Below the pieces are notes generated by a model that saw nothing but the letters and a program-made list of their open reading frames with translations, made no database searches and was not told the DNA's origin. Source: an uncultured Bacteroidales bacterium (GTDB lineage: Bacteria > Bacteroidota > Bacteroidia > Bacteroidales > Paludibacteraceae). From it: 45,324 nt of DNA. Positions 9,648 to 16,953 of the stretch are shown piece after piece; positions within the stretch are counted from its first letter, which is position 1, and each line of letters opens with the position of its first letter. Both the position numbers and the translations under genes were made by a program. Location: positions 27,424 through 72,747 of the forward strand of contig CACZUS010000027.1 of NCBI GenBank assembly GCA_902784425.1. The letters run 5' to 3'.

Positions 9648-10313
9648 TCAAAATTCTATATGAGTGGTTGTCGATAGGGTACGTCCTTCTTCAAAGGTTA
9701 TCGTAATTGTTAGATTGAAGTCTTTGGAGAGTGTTGGTTTGGGCAGACGGAACCCTATGCCACCATACCAAAGGCTTTTTTCATTTTTTGAAAAATCTTT
9801 AAATGGTTTCTCTACATATTGACAGTGTTCCATATTTTTAGGGTAATCATTTAATACAAACTCGCCCCATGATTGTATTCCGACAAATAACACATCACTT
9901 AAGTCATCACCTGCATGATGGGCTTCGTCATAATCCTTGTCGGCAATAATTGAAATGTTTTCTATAGGATATGCAATAGCATAGCCCAAATAGTATGTTT
10001 TCCCCCACCATGTAGTGTCATGGTATTTCTTTACAAAATAGTCGTACATGGGATGCTTGTTTTCAGCATCATTAGGTGCTTCTCCCGACAATACATTCTC
10101 TCCGTCCAAACAAAATCCAACTAGGATAGTATCTTCTCCAGAAAACTCCCATGTTAGCTGGGTAATAGAATCTGGCAATATATATCTTTGCATGAAATGG
10201 TTGGATTCCCATGATGGTTCATCACGACCTTCCTTGTTGCAACTTCCAAATATCATACTCATTGCAACTATTATGACAATAAAAGAATTGTAAATTTTTT
10301 TGTTTATCTCCAT
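9648..10313 (-). CDS. Putative lipoprotein next to a C10 protease remnant
   Basis: I do not recognise a characterised family for this 221-residue protein. The N-terminus has two Lys, a hydrophobic stretch (about residues 8-21) and a lipobox-like FGSC, with the lipidated Cys at about residue 25, so it is probably a membrane-anchored lipoprotein. The mature part is rich in Asp, Glu and aromatic residues and looks like a beta-rich domain. The start codon overlaps the stop of the upstream protease remnant in the sequence ATGGAGATAA, implying the two were once translationally coupled. In Bacteroides, C10 proteases are known to be encoded beside inhibitor genes, so a former protease-inhibitor or partner role is possible but only inferred. 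Confidence 0.72.
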   Translation of the reverse strand: MEINKKIYNSFIVIIVAMSMIFGSCNKEGRDEPSWESNHFMQRYILPDSITQLTWEFSGEDTILVGFCLDGENVLSGEAPNDAENKHPMYDYFVKKYHDTTWWGKTYYLGYAIAYPIENISIIADKDYDEAHHAGDDLSDVLFVGIQSWGEFVLNDYPKNMEHCQYVEKPFKDFSKNEKSLWYGGIGFRLPKPTLSKDFNLTITITFEEGRTLSTTTHIEF

Positions 10314-10474
10314 ACTATATGAATTTCATTATTATACTTATAATCACTATGAGAAGTGCTTTGCCACGAATCATATTGAATAGCATTGGCTGTATTAAAG
10401 CATCCTTCTGCGAAATATCCATTGTTTTGACCTACCCATCCCCAATTGATATGCAATAAGGAATTTTTATTTTG
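10304..10474 (-). pseudogene. 3' remnant of a C10 (streptopain/SpeB-type) cysteine protease gene
   Basis: The minus strand reads as an open frame of 56 codons ending in TAA at 10304-10306, with an in-frame stop at 10475-10477 and no start codon. The translation contains HINWGWVGQNNGYFAEG, which closely resembles the segment after the catalytic His in C10 peptidases, where HxNWGWGGxxxGYF is the family pattern. The rest of the enzyme, including the catalytic Cys and His, is absent. Just upstream (10481-10520) is a promoter-leader sequence like those of the neighbouring repeat-protein genes, so an internal deletion has joined a promoter to the last codons of the protease. Its stop overlaps the start of the lipoprotein gene. 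Confidence 0.75.
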
Positions 10475-10480
10475 TTATAT

Positions 10481-10519
10481 ATTCAATTGTTGAATTTACA
10501 AAAATAAATTTTTTTTCAA
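10481..10519 (-). promoter_or_regulatory. Promoter-leader copy upstream of the C10 remnant and lipoprotein
   Basis: On the minus strand this contains TATTTTTG (10499-10506), a match to the Bacteroidota -7 consensus TAnnTTTG, followed by the leader CAACAATTGAA. The same leader with a -7 element occurs upstream of the repeat-protein gene starting at 13617. No good -33 TTTG is visible at the usual distance, so promoter strength is uncertain. Confidence 0.5.
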
Positions 10520-10529
10520 TAAATCATAC

Positions 10530-10694
10530 GTGTGTTTACATGCCGTGCCTATGATATACCACCCCTTTGGGGTTGACGGCATTGCGTTACGGATGGGGAG
10601 CTCGTTGTCCCAAAATTGTTTCATTAATGCGCACGACAGACTACGGATGCGACATGCCAAGACAGACGCGGCACGCCACGTCCCTACAGCGGTG
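10530..10694. repeat. Dispersed intergenic repeat segment
   Basis: This non-coding stretch contains pieces found again at 13836-14010. One is ACCCCTTTGGGGTT-like sequence at 10559-10576. Another is a GC-rich unit at 10661-10692, with CGGCACGCCACG and CCCTACAGCGG, which recurs nearly unchanged at 13977-14008. Such units resemble REP-type palindromic elements scattered in many Bacteroidota genomes. I see no gene here; an open frame across it on the plus strand consists of repeat and antisense sequence. Confidence 0.7.
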
Positions 10695-10711
10695 CCAGAG
10701 GCTTTTATTTA

Positions 10712-12097
10712 CTATTCCTCAGTGTGCATCACTCTCCACCCAATAGGTATTTTGTCCTCTTCAAACAATTCTATTAGGGATTGGGGACAGATGAAGGTGC
10801 CAGTCGGAGCAACATTGGAGAGCCAACCATCCGTAAATGAAGGAAATCCCCCCTCTATTATTAAATTCTGACGATATCTATACCAACTATCGAAGCAAAC
10901 CTTTATGGAGCAAAGGTTGATACAATCCTTGAACATTCTTGTATAACAATATTCTGAGAACTCCGTGGCAGGCAATTCGGGGGCTTCCTTCAGACTGGTG
11001 CAACTATCGAACATCTCTGTGTAACAATATGCGTACAACTCCGTGGCGGGTAGCTCGGGAGCTAGTTCCAAGCTAGTACAACCCTTGAACATTCTTTTAT
11101 AGCAAAGATTATTTATGTTTGTGCAGTATAGTGAGGGCGCTTTGACAAGACTGGTGCAACCGACGAACATCTCTGCACAGCTTTCCCAGTCCATTTTTTC
11201 AGCGTACAAATCTGGCACCTCTGTCAAGTTCGTGCAATTGGCGAACATCCGGAAGCAGGACCTTTCACCAAGACATGTGTTCGGTAGTGCAGGCGCTTGG
11301 GTGAGACTGGTGCAGCTAGCGAACATCTCTGCACAACTTTCCCAGTCCATTTCTTTGGCGTACAGATCTGGTACATCGGTCAGACTTGTGCAGTTCGAGA
11401 ACATACTACGATAGCAAGCATCTGCCAGTTTGGTGGCGGGTAGTTTCGGCGCTTGGGTGAGGTTGGTGCAACCTGCGAACATGGCGTAGTAGCATCCACT
11501 TTTCATTGAATCGGCAGGTAGTTCAGGTGCCTGAATCAGGTTGGTGCAACTGGCGAACATTGCCCAATAGCAACCTATAGATAGTTTCGTGGCGGGTAGT
11601 TCAGGCGCTTTGGTCAGGTTGGTGCATTTCCAAAACATATCGAGGTAACACTCCACGTCCAGTTGGGTGGCAGACAATCGGGGCGCCTTGACAAGGCTAG
11701 TGCATTCCGCGAATAGTCTATTAAAACACCATTTGCAAGGAATAACCTTACTATCACCTTTGTTGTCTATCAGACTCATCACGCTTCCGCTGGCGGCGAT
11801 GGAACCAGTCATAGTGAATGAGGTGTATATATGTATATCATGGGAGAACCCACTGGGATTATTCCCTTTCAACAAAGCCATGTCACCCTTCTTTGCCAAT
11901 GTAACTACCGTGTTGGTGTCGAGAGTCATCCACCGCTTCCCCTTGTCTAAAGAGTATTGAACATTAGGGTTGTTGCTCCCTACGTTTATGATACCGAACG
12001 CAGAACTATCCGCCTCGGCCGTGAAGGTGAGGTAGTTGGCGGCATGGAGGGCGCTGGTGACGCACAAAAAGAGCAAGATGAGGAGTTTCTTTGTCAT
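10712..12097 (-). CDS. Secreted BspA-like protein with eleven 26-residue repeats
   Basis: This 461-residue exported protein has a signal peptide (MTKKLLILLFLC to about residue 20, ending SALHAAN) and an N-terminal domain of about 110 residues. It then carries about eleven repeats of 26 residues with the pattern MFxxCTxLTxAPxLPATxLxxxCYxx, and a C-terminal block with WLSNVAPTGTFICP and IPIGW. The pattern resembles the DUF285/BspA class of Leu/Cys-containing repeats found in surface proteins of gut Bacteroidales. Some BspA-type proteins bind host or bacterial partners, but nothing here shows a ligand. Two repeats share the variant MDWESCAEMF, suggesting local duplication. It is a paralogue of the gene at 12451-13617. 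Its upstream leader is cut off by a palindromic repeat. Confidence 0.85.
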   Translation of the reverse strand: MTKKLLILLFLCVTSALHAANYLTFTAEADSSAFGIINVGSNNPNVQYSLDKGKRWMTLDTNTVVTLAKKGDMALLKGNNPSGFSHDIHIYTSFTMTGSIAASGSVMSLIDNKGDSKVIPCKWCFNRLFAECTSLVKAPRLSATQLDVECYLDMFWKCTNLTKAPELPATKLSIGCYWAMFASCTNLIQAPELPADSMKSGCYYAMFAGCTNLTQAPKLPATKLADACYRSMFSNCTSLTDVPDLYAKEMDWESCAEMFASCTSLTQAPALPNTCLGERSCFRMFANCTNLTEVPDLYAEKMDWESCAEMFVGCTSLVKAPSLYCTNINNLCYKRMFKGCTSLELAPELPATELYAYCYTEMFDSCTSLKEAPELPATEFSEYCYTRMFKDCINLCSIKVCFDSWYRYRQNLIIEGGFPSFTDGWLSNVAPTGTFICPQSLIELFEEDKIPIGWRVMHTEE

Positions 12098-12116
12098 GTG
12101 TTCAATTGTTGATTGT

Positions 12117-12144
12117 ACGCACGGCCGTGCGTCTCTACACGCGA
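12117..12144. repeat. REP-like palindrome truncating a promoter
   Basis: ACGCACGGCCGTGCGT (12117-12132) is a perfect 16-bp palindrome followed by CTCTACACGCGA. The same sequence is at 13709-13736, where it is part of a longer palindrome. In this copy the match to the shared gene leader ends at about 12114, so the repeat replaces the region that carries the -7 promoter element in the paralogue. Confidence 0.85.
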
Positions 12145-12450
12145 CCTACGTCCTATGCGCACATCCTCCTCAATTATGAATGTGCCTGCATTTAAATCGT
12201 AAATTGTAAATAGTTAAATCGTAAATCTGTTTCGGCCTTTCAGGCCTATAATGCACCGCTTCCGATTAATTTCCTAACCCAGGGCGTTGCCTTGGGCTAT
12301 ATTTGTTTTGGCCTTTCAGGCCTATGCACAACCTCCCTCAATCATGAATCGCGTGCATCTAAATAGTAAATTGTAAATCGTCAAATCGTAAATCAAAAAT
12401 GGTTCCATCGAACCGCTATTCCCTAATTCAAAATTCAAAATTCAAAATTC
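12145..12450. repeat. Gene-free stretch made of dispersed repeats
   Basis: No gene is visible. The stretch contains two copies of GGCCTTTCAGGCCTAT (12234-12249 and 12310-12325), each a small palindrome. It also contains CCCAGGGCGTTGCCTTGGGC (12278-12297), an imperfect palindrome, and AT-rich oligomers of the AAATCGTAAATT type (12189-12230 and 12361-12395). A run of AATTCAAA-type units (12424-12462) extends into the end of the next gene. Related GGCC and CCCTGGGC units recur at 13895-13943. Confidence 0.75.
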
Positions 12451-13617
12451 TTAATTCTCAATTACCGTCCATCCCTCCGGTATCCAGCTCTCCCCGGACT
12501 TCTTCGGCAACTCTTTCGGGCAGATGAAGGTGCCGTTAGGGGCGACGCCGGAGAGCCAGTTGCGGGTGCTCGAACTGGATTCCCCATCTATTCTATGCTC
12601 CTCTTCTCTCTCTATGACTTCAAATCTATACTCCTCGTTCCACTTTGTGAACCCCACATTGATTTCGACGAGGTTAGTGCACCCACTGAACATTTCTGTG
12701 TAGCACTCAGTTGCCAGTTTTTTTGCGGGTAGTTGCGGCGCCTGCGTGAGGTTGGTGCACCCTTTGAACATTTCTGTGTAGCACTCAGTTGCCAGTTTTT
12801 CTGCGGGTAGTTGCGGCGCCTGTGTGAGGTTGGTGCACCCGCTGAACATTCTGTCGTAGCAGTTCTTAGCCAATGCTCTGGCGGGTAATTCAGGGGCTTT
12901 TGTTAAGTTGGTACACTCTGTGAACATGTATGCGTAGCAATGGTCTGCCAGTTTTGTGGCGGGTAGTTTAGGGGCTTGTGCGAGGCTGGTGCATCCCCAG
13001 AACATTCCGAAGTAGCACCCCTTTGTCAGTTGTGTGGCAGGTAATTCAGGGGCTTTTGTTAAGTTGGTACACTCTGTGAACATTCCTGAGTAGCAATAGT
13101 CTTCCAGTTTTGTGGCGGGTAGCTTAGGCGCTTGTGTGAGGCTTGTACATCCGACGAACATTCTTCCATAGCAATCCTTTGCCAATGTTGTGGCGGGTAG
13201 TTGTGGGGCTTGTGTCAGACCGTCGCATCTCATAAATAGCTGGTAGAAACAGTATTCTCCCGGGATGTCCAAACTTTCCCCCTTCCCGTCGATGAGGCTC
13301 ATCACGCTACCGCTGGCGGCGATGCGTCCCGTTATGACGAAACAAGTGTTCTCCCCGTAGGTTTTTGATATTCCTTGCGGGTTGTATCCTCTGAGCAGGG
13401 CTTTCTTCTTGTTGGGTAAGTCGATGAGCGTATTGTTTTTGAGTCTTTCCCACGTTTTCCCGCCATCCAAGGAGTATTGCACGTCGGGGTCGTTTCCCCC
13501 TACATTATAGATGCCGAATGATGAACTGTCCGCCTTCGCCGTGAAGGTGAGGTAGTTGGCGGCATGGAGGGCGCTGGTGGCGCACAAGAAGAGGAGCAAT
13601 AGGATTTTCTTTATCAT
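12451..13617 (-). CDS. Secreted BspA-like protein with eight 26-residue repeats
   Basis: This is the paralogue of the gene at 10712-12097. The likely start is the ATG at 13617 (MIKKILLLLFLCATSALHAAN), because it begins a good signal peptide and matches the paralogue; a longer frame back to 13764 runs through repeat DNA. After an N-terminal domain of about 115 residues come about eight repeats of the form MFxxCTxLTxAPxLPAxxLAxxCYxx. The C-terminal block contains NWLSGVAPNGTFICP and WIPEGWTV. Two adjacent repeats (DNA 12687-12764 and 12765-12842) are nearly identical at the base level, so repeat number has changed recently. The last codons and the stop are contributed by an AATTCAAA-type repeat. 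The protein probably sits at or beyond the cell surface; its ligand is unknown. Confidence 0.85.
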   Translation of the reverse strand: MIKKILLLLFLCATSALHAANYLTFTAKADSSSFGIYNVGGNDPDVQYSLDGGKTWERLKNNTLIDLPNKKKALLRGYNPQGISKTYGENTCFVITGRIAASGSVMSLIDGKGESLDIPGEYCFYQLFMRCDGLTQAPQLPATTLAKDCYGRMFVGCTSLTQAPKLPATKLEDYCYSGMFTECTNLTKAPELPATQLTKGCYFGMFWGCTSLAQAPKLPATKLADHCYAYMFTECTNLTKAPELPARALAKNCYDRMFSGCTNLTQAPQLPAEKLATECYTEMFKGCTNLTQAPQLPAKKLATECYTEMFSGCTNLVEINVGFTKWNEEYRFEVIEREEEHRIDGESSSSTRNWLSGVAPNGTFICPKELPKKSGESWIPEGWTVIEN

Positions 13618-13618
13618 A

Positions 13619-13660
13619 TGTTCAATTGTTGATTTTACAAATATAAATTTTTTGCAATAA
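13619..13660 (-). promoter_or_regulatory. Promoter-leader of the BspA-like gene at 12451-13617
   Basis: The minus strand contains TATATTTG (13638-13645), a full match to the Bacteroidota -7 consensus TAnnTTTG, 20 bases upstream of the ATG, followed by the leader CAACAATTGAAC. The leader is shared with the genes at 12097 and 10474, but only this copy and the 10481 copy keep the -7 element. Confidence 0.65.
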
Positions 13661-13700
13661 AAATTAATGGGAAAATCATTCGTTTTGAGACCATCCCATC

Positions 13701-13728
13701 GTAGAGACGCACGGCCGTGCGTCTCTAC
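13701..13728. repeat. Perfect 28-bp palindrome (REP-like)
   Basis: The sequence from GTAGAGACGCACGG to CCGTGCGTCTCTAC is a perfect palindrome of 28 bases, with no unpaired centre. The same element is present in half-length form at 12117-12144. Palindromes of this GTAGAGACGC...GCGTCTCTAC type are widespread intergenic repeats in several bacterial phyla. Confidence 0.9.
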
Positions 13729-14031
13729 ACGCGATGCCCATGAATGATCCATGCACCATCCCAATTCTGAAAGGATGTCATATCACAGACGCAGGTGCAA
13801 ACCTGCGGCGCAAATGTTGGGTGCCATCATTATGTGTCACCCCTCTGGGGTTCCATTGCCGCGTATCGTATTCCATACACGGGTTAACACACCTCCCTAG
13901 GGCGATGCCCTGGGCTATATATGTTTAGGCCCTTCAGGCCTATGCGCACACCACACAATGGACGTGATACATCACAACAGACGCGGCACGCCACGTCCCT
14001 ACAGCGGGGCTATGGCTATCTTAACTATTAA
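13729..14031. repeat. Gene-free stretch with mixed dispersed repeats
   Basis: No convincing gene. Recognisable units are a CACCCCTCTGGGGTT segment (13838-13852), CCTAGGGCGATGCCCTGGGC (13896-13915), a GGCCCTTCAGGCCTAT palindrome (13928-13943), and the GC-rich unit with CGGCACGCCACG and CCCTACAGCGG (13977-14008). Each has a relative at 10559-10692 or 12234-12325. A plus-strand open frame at 13734-13928 is made entirely of these repeats. Confidence 0.7.
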
Positions 14032-14793
14032 TTAATTGTTATTCCTGATTGGTAACAAGTATGCTCTCCATTTGTCTCCCTTTCCATTTCCGAAGACGAT
14101 GGATACTCCGAAACTAGTCCTTGGACGCGTTATTATTTCTTTCTTGTCGAAGGCTATGAGATGAGCACCTATTGTGTAAGACCTCATGACGTTGCCAATC
14201 GAACCATAATCGACTATTAGGTGCTCTTCCACTTCCATCTTTTTGCCGTTTTCTGCGATAACTACTATGCTTACGTCATCCTCTTCCTTGAAGGTGGGCC
14301 ATTCTGTGGAGGAACTTATTTCCACCATGTCGTTGTTGATTTTCAGGAAGAATTTCACCTTGGGTGATAGGATAAGCTCGATTTGCGATAATGGTGCATT
14401 GTCAGAGTCGGTGATGGTCATATATGCTTTTTGATCGGTGGGTCGCACCGCTATATCTATGCTTTTCAGATAGTTTCGATTTCCATCCAGCCATCCAAGT
14501 TTGTAACTTGTGATATTACGGTCTTTGCATATTAGACGGCGACCTTTATATTGTGTGGAGGAGAATTTTAAGACGTTGTCGCTCACCCGTTTGTATAGGA
14601 TGCCTGAGGTGAAACTATATAGGTCATTGTTTTTACTTAAGTCCACATGGATTGTGTCATTGTTGGGATGAAAGATGTACAAGGAGGTCTTGAACACATT
14701 GGAGGACACACTATCTCTCTTTGTCTCTCCCGTTTGTGCTGTTACATGGAGGCATAGTATGAATGCCGCGATCAGTGATAAGAATCTATTCAT
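14032..14793 (-). CDS. Exported protein of unknown function
   Basis: I do not recognise this 253-residue protein. It begins MNRFLSLIAAFILCLHVTAQTGE, a standard signal peptide with probable cleavage after the A of VTA, so it is exported. The mature part has alternating hydrophobic and polar residues typical of beta-rich periplasmic or outer-membrane-associated proteins. No lipobox or catalytic motif is visible. It lies alone between a repeat-rich gap and the terminator of the aromatic operon, which is transcribed toward it. It is probably transcribed separately, although I cannot define its promoter. Confidence 0.75.
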   Translation of the reverse strand: MNRFLSLIAAFILCLHVTAQTGETKRDSVSSNVFKTSLYIFHPNNDTIHVDLSKNNDLYSFTSGILYKRVSDNVLKFSSTQYKGRRLICKDRNITSYKLGWLDGNRNYLKSIDIAVRPTDQKAYMTITDSDNAPLSQIELILSPKVKFFLKINNDMVEISSSTEWPTFKEEDDVSIVVIAENGKKMEVEEHLIVDYGSIGNVMRSYTIGAHLIAFDKKEIITRPRTSFGVSIVFGNGKGDKWRAYLLPIRNNN

Positions 14794-14869
14794 GGTATGA
14801 TATTTTTTATTATAAATCGGCTAAAGATAATAATAAATGCACAAAAATGATAGTGGATGAAAAAAAATG

Positions 14870-14908
14870 AAAAAAAAACAGGATGTGTCACAATCAGACA
14901 CACCCTGT
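14870..14908 (-). terminator. Intrinsic terminator of the pheA operon
   Basis: On the minus strand ACAGGGTGTGTC (14908-14897) pairs with GACACATCCTGT (14889-14878) in a 12-bp stem with one G-U pair and a seven-base loop. It is followed by seven T residues. It lies 34 bases after the DAHP synthase/chorismate mutase stop. Confidence 0.92.
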
Positions 14909-14942
14909 ATGTTATATGTTGAAAAATCTAACCCAATCGGTT

Positions 14943-16001
14943 TTATTCCATGATCAACATTTGTTGACGAACAGACTCTGAGTGGATAGCCTCGAATACA
15001 ATCTTCATGAATTCACCATCCATAGATAGTTCGATGCCTTGTTGTGCACGCTTGTTGATGATCTCATCATAACGTGTGGTTTGTAGAATAGGCATCTCAT
15101 GCTCTTTTTTGTAGGTTCCGATTTCACGAGAGATACGCATTCTCTTCGCCAATGTCTCAATCAAATTGATGTCGATTTCATCAATCTGCTTTCTGAGCTC
15201 TGTTAGGTTCTCTGTTGTTTGGTTAGTCTCACGAATAACAAGGTTGTTGAGGATAATGTTCAATACCTCAGGTGTTACTTGCTGAGAAGCATCACTCCAA
15301 GCATTATCTGGATCGATGTGTGATTCGATGATCAAACCGTCGAACTGTAGGTCCATTGCTTGCTGACAAAGTGGTGCGATGAGGTCGCGACGACCAGAGA
15401 TATGACTTGGATCGCAGATGATTGGTAACTCAGGAATACGTCTGCGAAGTTCAATAGGAATATGCCATTGAGGAAGGTTGCGGTAGAGTTTCTTATCGTA
15501 TGTGCTGAATCCTCTGTGGATAGCACCAAGACGACGGATACCGGCGTTGTTGAGGCGTTGCAATGCACCAATCCAAAGTTCCAAATCAGGGTTGACGGGG
15601 TTTTTGATCAATACGGGTACGTCTGTGCCTTGTAATGTGTCTGCAATCTCTTGTACGGCAAATGGATCTGCGGTTGTACGTGCACCGATCCATAATAAGT
15701 CGATTCCATATTTTAAAGCCTCTTCTACGTGTTTTGCAGTGGCAACCTCTGTGGCAGTGAGCATGCCAGTCTCTTTCTTGACTGTTTGCATCCAAGGCAA
15801 GGCTTTGATTCCATTTCCTTCGAATCCTCCTGGCTTGGTACGTGGTTTCCATATTCCGGCGCGGAACACCTTCACTCCGTTGCTTGCTAATTGTTTAGCG
15901 GTTGCGATTACTTGTTCTTCTGTTTCTGCACTGCATGGACCTGCAATGACCAATGGTCTTTTTTCTTCTACACCTGTAAGACCTAGTTTTTTTAATTCCA
16001 T
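14943..16001 (-). CDS. Bifunctional DAHP synthase / chorismate mutase
   Basis: This 352-residue cytoplasmic enzyme combines the first step of the shikimate pathway (phosphoenolpyruvate plus erythrose 4-phosphate to DAHP) with conversion of chorismate to prephenate. Residues 1-260 are the DAHP synthase barrel, with VIAGPCSAE, RAGIWKPRTKPGGFEG, LLWIGART, VLIKNPVN, GAIHRGFS and the metal-ligand region ICDPSHISG. This is the shorter type that lacks an N-terminal regulatory extension. Residues from about 267 to the end are an AroQ-type chorismate mutase helix bundle (LTELRKQIDEIDINLIETLAKRM, split here as LTELRKQIDEID and LAKRMRISREIG). It follows pheA by 35 bases and shares its attenuated promoter and terminator. 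The product prephenate feeds directly to PheA. Confidence 0.95.
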   Translation of the reverse strand: MELKKLGLTGVEEKRPLVIAGPCSAETEEQVIATAKQLASNGVKVFRAGIWKPRTKPGGFEGNGIKALPWMQTVKKETGMLTATEVATAKHVEEALKYGIDLLWIGARTTADPFAVQEIADTLQGTDVPVLIKNPVNPDLELWIGALQRLNNAGIRRLGAIHRGFSTYDKKLYRNLPQWHIPIELRRRIPELPIICDPSHISGRRDLIAPLCQQAMDLQFDGLIIESHIDPDNAWSDASQQVTPEVLNIILNNLVIRETNQTTENLTELRKQIDEIDINLIETLAKRMRISREIGTYKKEHEMPILQTTRYDEIINKRAQQGIELSMDGEFMKIVFEAIHSESVRQQMLIME

Positions 16002-16036
16002 AAGATTTATTATTTATAATGTTTATTATTTCGTGA

Positions 16037-16879
16037 TTATAAGTTCTGATTTGCCTCTTGGTATTCTCCTAATACTTTCAAGTCCTTTGTCAGAGGTGTG
16101 ATAGCCGACAATGCTTGTGTGTAACGCACATATTGTGTGAAGGAGAGGTTTACGTAGAATTGATATTCCCACTCTCTGCCGATGATAGGGAGAGATTGAA
16201 TTTTAGTGAGGTTGAGTCCGTAGTAGGATAAGATGGACAATATCATAGCCAAACTACCTTGCTCATGAGGGAGCGAGAAGACGAGAGAGGCTTTGTTCGG
16301 ACTCTTTCCTTTGCTTAGCTCATCGGTCAACCATGAATCCGCTACGATTAGGAAGCGAGTGAAGTTGTGTTTGTTGGTTTCAATTCCTTTCTCCAATATT
16401 TCAAGTCCGTAGATCTCGGCTGCCATCTCACCGCAAATGGCTGCTACTCCCATTTTGCCCTCCTCGGCTACTCTTTTGGCACTGGATGCGGTATCGTCAC
16501 TTTCCACAGCTTTGATGTGCTTGTTGCGTTGAAGAAAGTCGCCACATTGCATAAGAGCGATCGGGTGGGAGTGCACCTCATGAATGTCGGATATCTTCTG
16601 TCCGGGGAGAGCTACTAAGTTGTGTTTGATGCGAAGTTTGTATTCTCCTGCGATCTTCAAACCGCTCTCTTTGAGAAGATTGTGATTTTGTAGCAAACTG
16701 CCGGCTATTGTATTCTCTATCGCTACGGCTCCTATGATGGATGAGTCTTTCTTGATGGTGGCGAATACATCGCTAAATGTTTCGCATGGGATAATCTCTA
16801 TCTCTTCACCATTGAAATATTCATGAGCGGCGATGTCGTGGAAACATCCTTTAATTCCTTGTATTGCAACTTTCTTCAT
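16037..16879 (-). CDS. pheA: Prephenate dehydratase
   Basis: PheA converts prephenate to phenylpyruvate, the committed step to phenylalanine, in the cytoplasm. The 280-residue protein is the single-function type. The catalytic domain (about residues 1-185) shows VAIQGIKGCFHDIAA, AIENTIAGSL and the family hallmark KHNFTRFLIV. The C-terminal ACT domain starts near residue 195. In most family members the ACT domain carries GALV and ESRP motifs that form the phenylalanine site; here they read GSLA and QSLP (IQSLPIIGREWEYQFYV). I recall the QSLP form from other Bacteroidales, so it may be a lineage trait. The gene is preceded by two tandem Phe/Tyr attenuators and followed by DAHP synthase/chorismate mutase. 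Confidence 0.95.
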   Translation of the reverse strand: MKKVAIQGIKGCFHDIAAHEYFNGEEIEIIPCETFSDVFATIKKDSSIIGAVAIENTIAGSLLQNHNLLKESGLKIAGEYKLRIKHNLVALPGQKISDIHEVHSHPIALMQCGDFLQRNKHIKAVESDDTASSAKRVAEEGKMGVAAICGEMAAEIYGLEILEKGIETNKHNFTRFLIVADSWLTDELSKGKSPNKASLVFSLPHEQGSLAMILSILSYYGLNLTKIQSLPIIGREWEYQFYVNLSFTQYVRYTQALSAITPLTKDLKVLGEYQEANQNL

Positions 16880-16899
16880 TTTTAAAACATTTTATATAT

Positions 16900-16923
16900 A
16901 AAAAAACCCGCTTTTCGGCGGGT
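16900..16923 (-). terminator. Attenuator terminator 2, upstream of pheA
   Basis: On the minus strand ACCCGC (16923-16918) pairs with GCGGGT (16911-16906) around a six-base loop, followed by a T run. It lies 20 bases before the pheA start codon, so it cannot be a normal end of another gene; it is the second attenuator terminator. Confidence 0.92.
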
Positions 16924-16953
16924 CTTGGTTTATCATACAATCTCCTTCCCGCC

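Noticed and set aside
10530-10871. 113-codon plus-strand frame
   Set aside because: It is composed of dispersed repeats and antisense of a real gene; no protein features.
13618-13764. 49-residue N-terminal extension of the BspA-like protein
   Set aside because: It runs through the promoter element and palindromic repeat; the ATG at 13617 begins a proper signal peptide that matches the paralogue.
15502-16101. 199-codon open frame antisense to the DAHP synthase gene
   Set aside because: The opposite strand encodes an intact conserved enzyme with all motifs; the frame has no family features.
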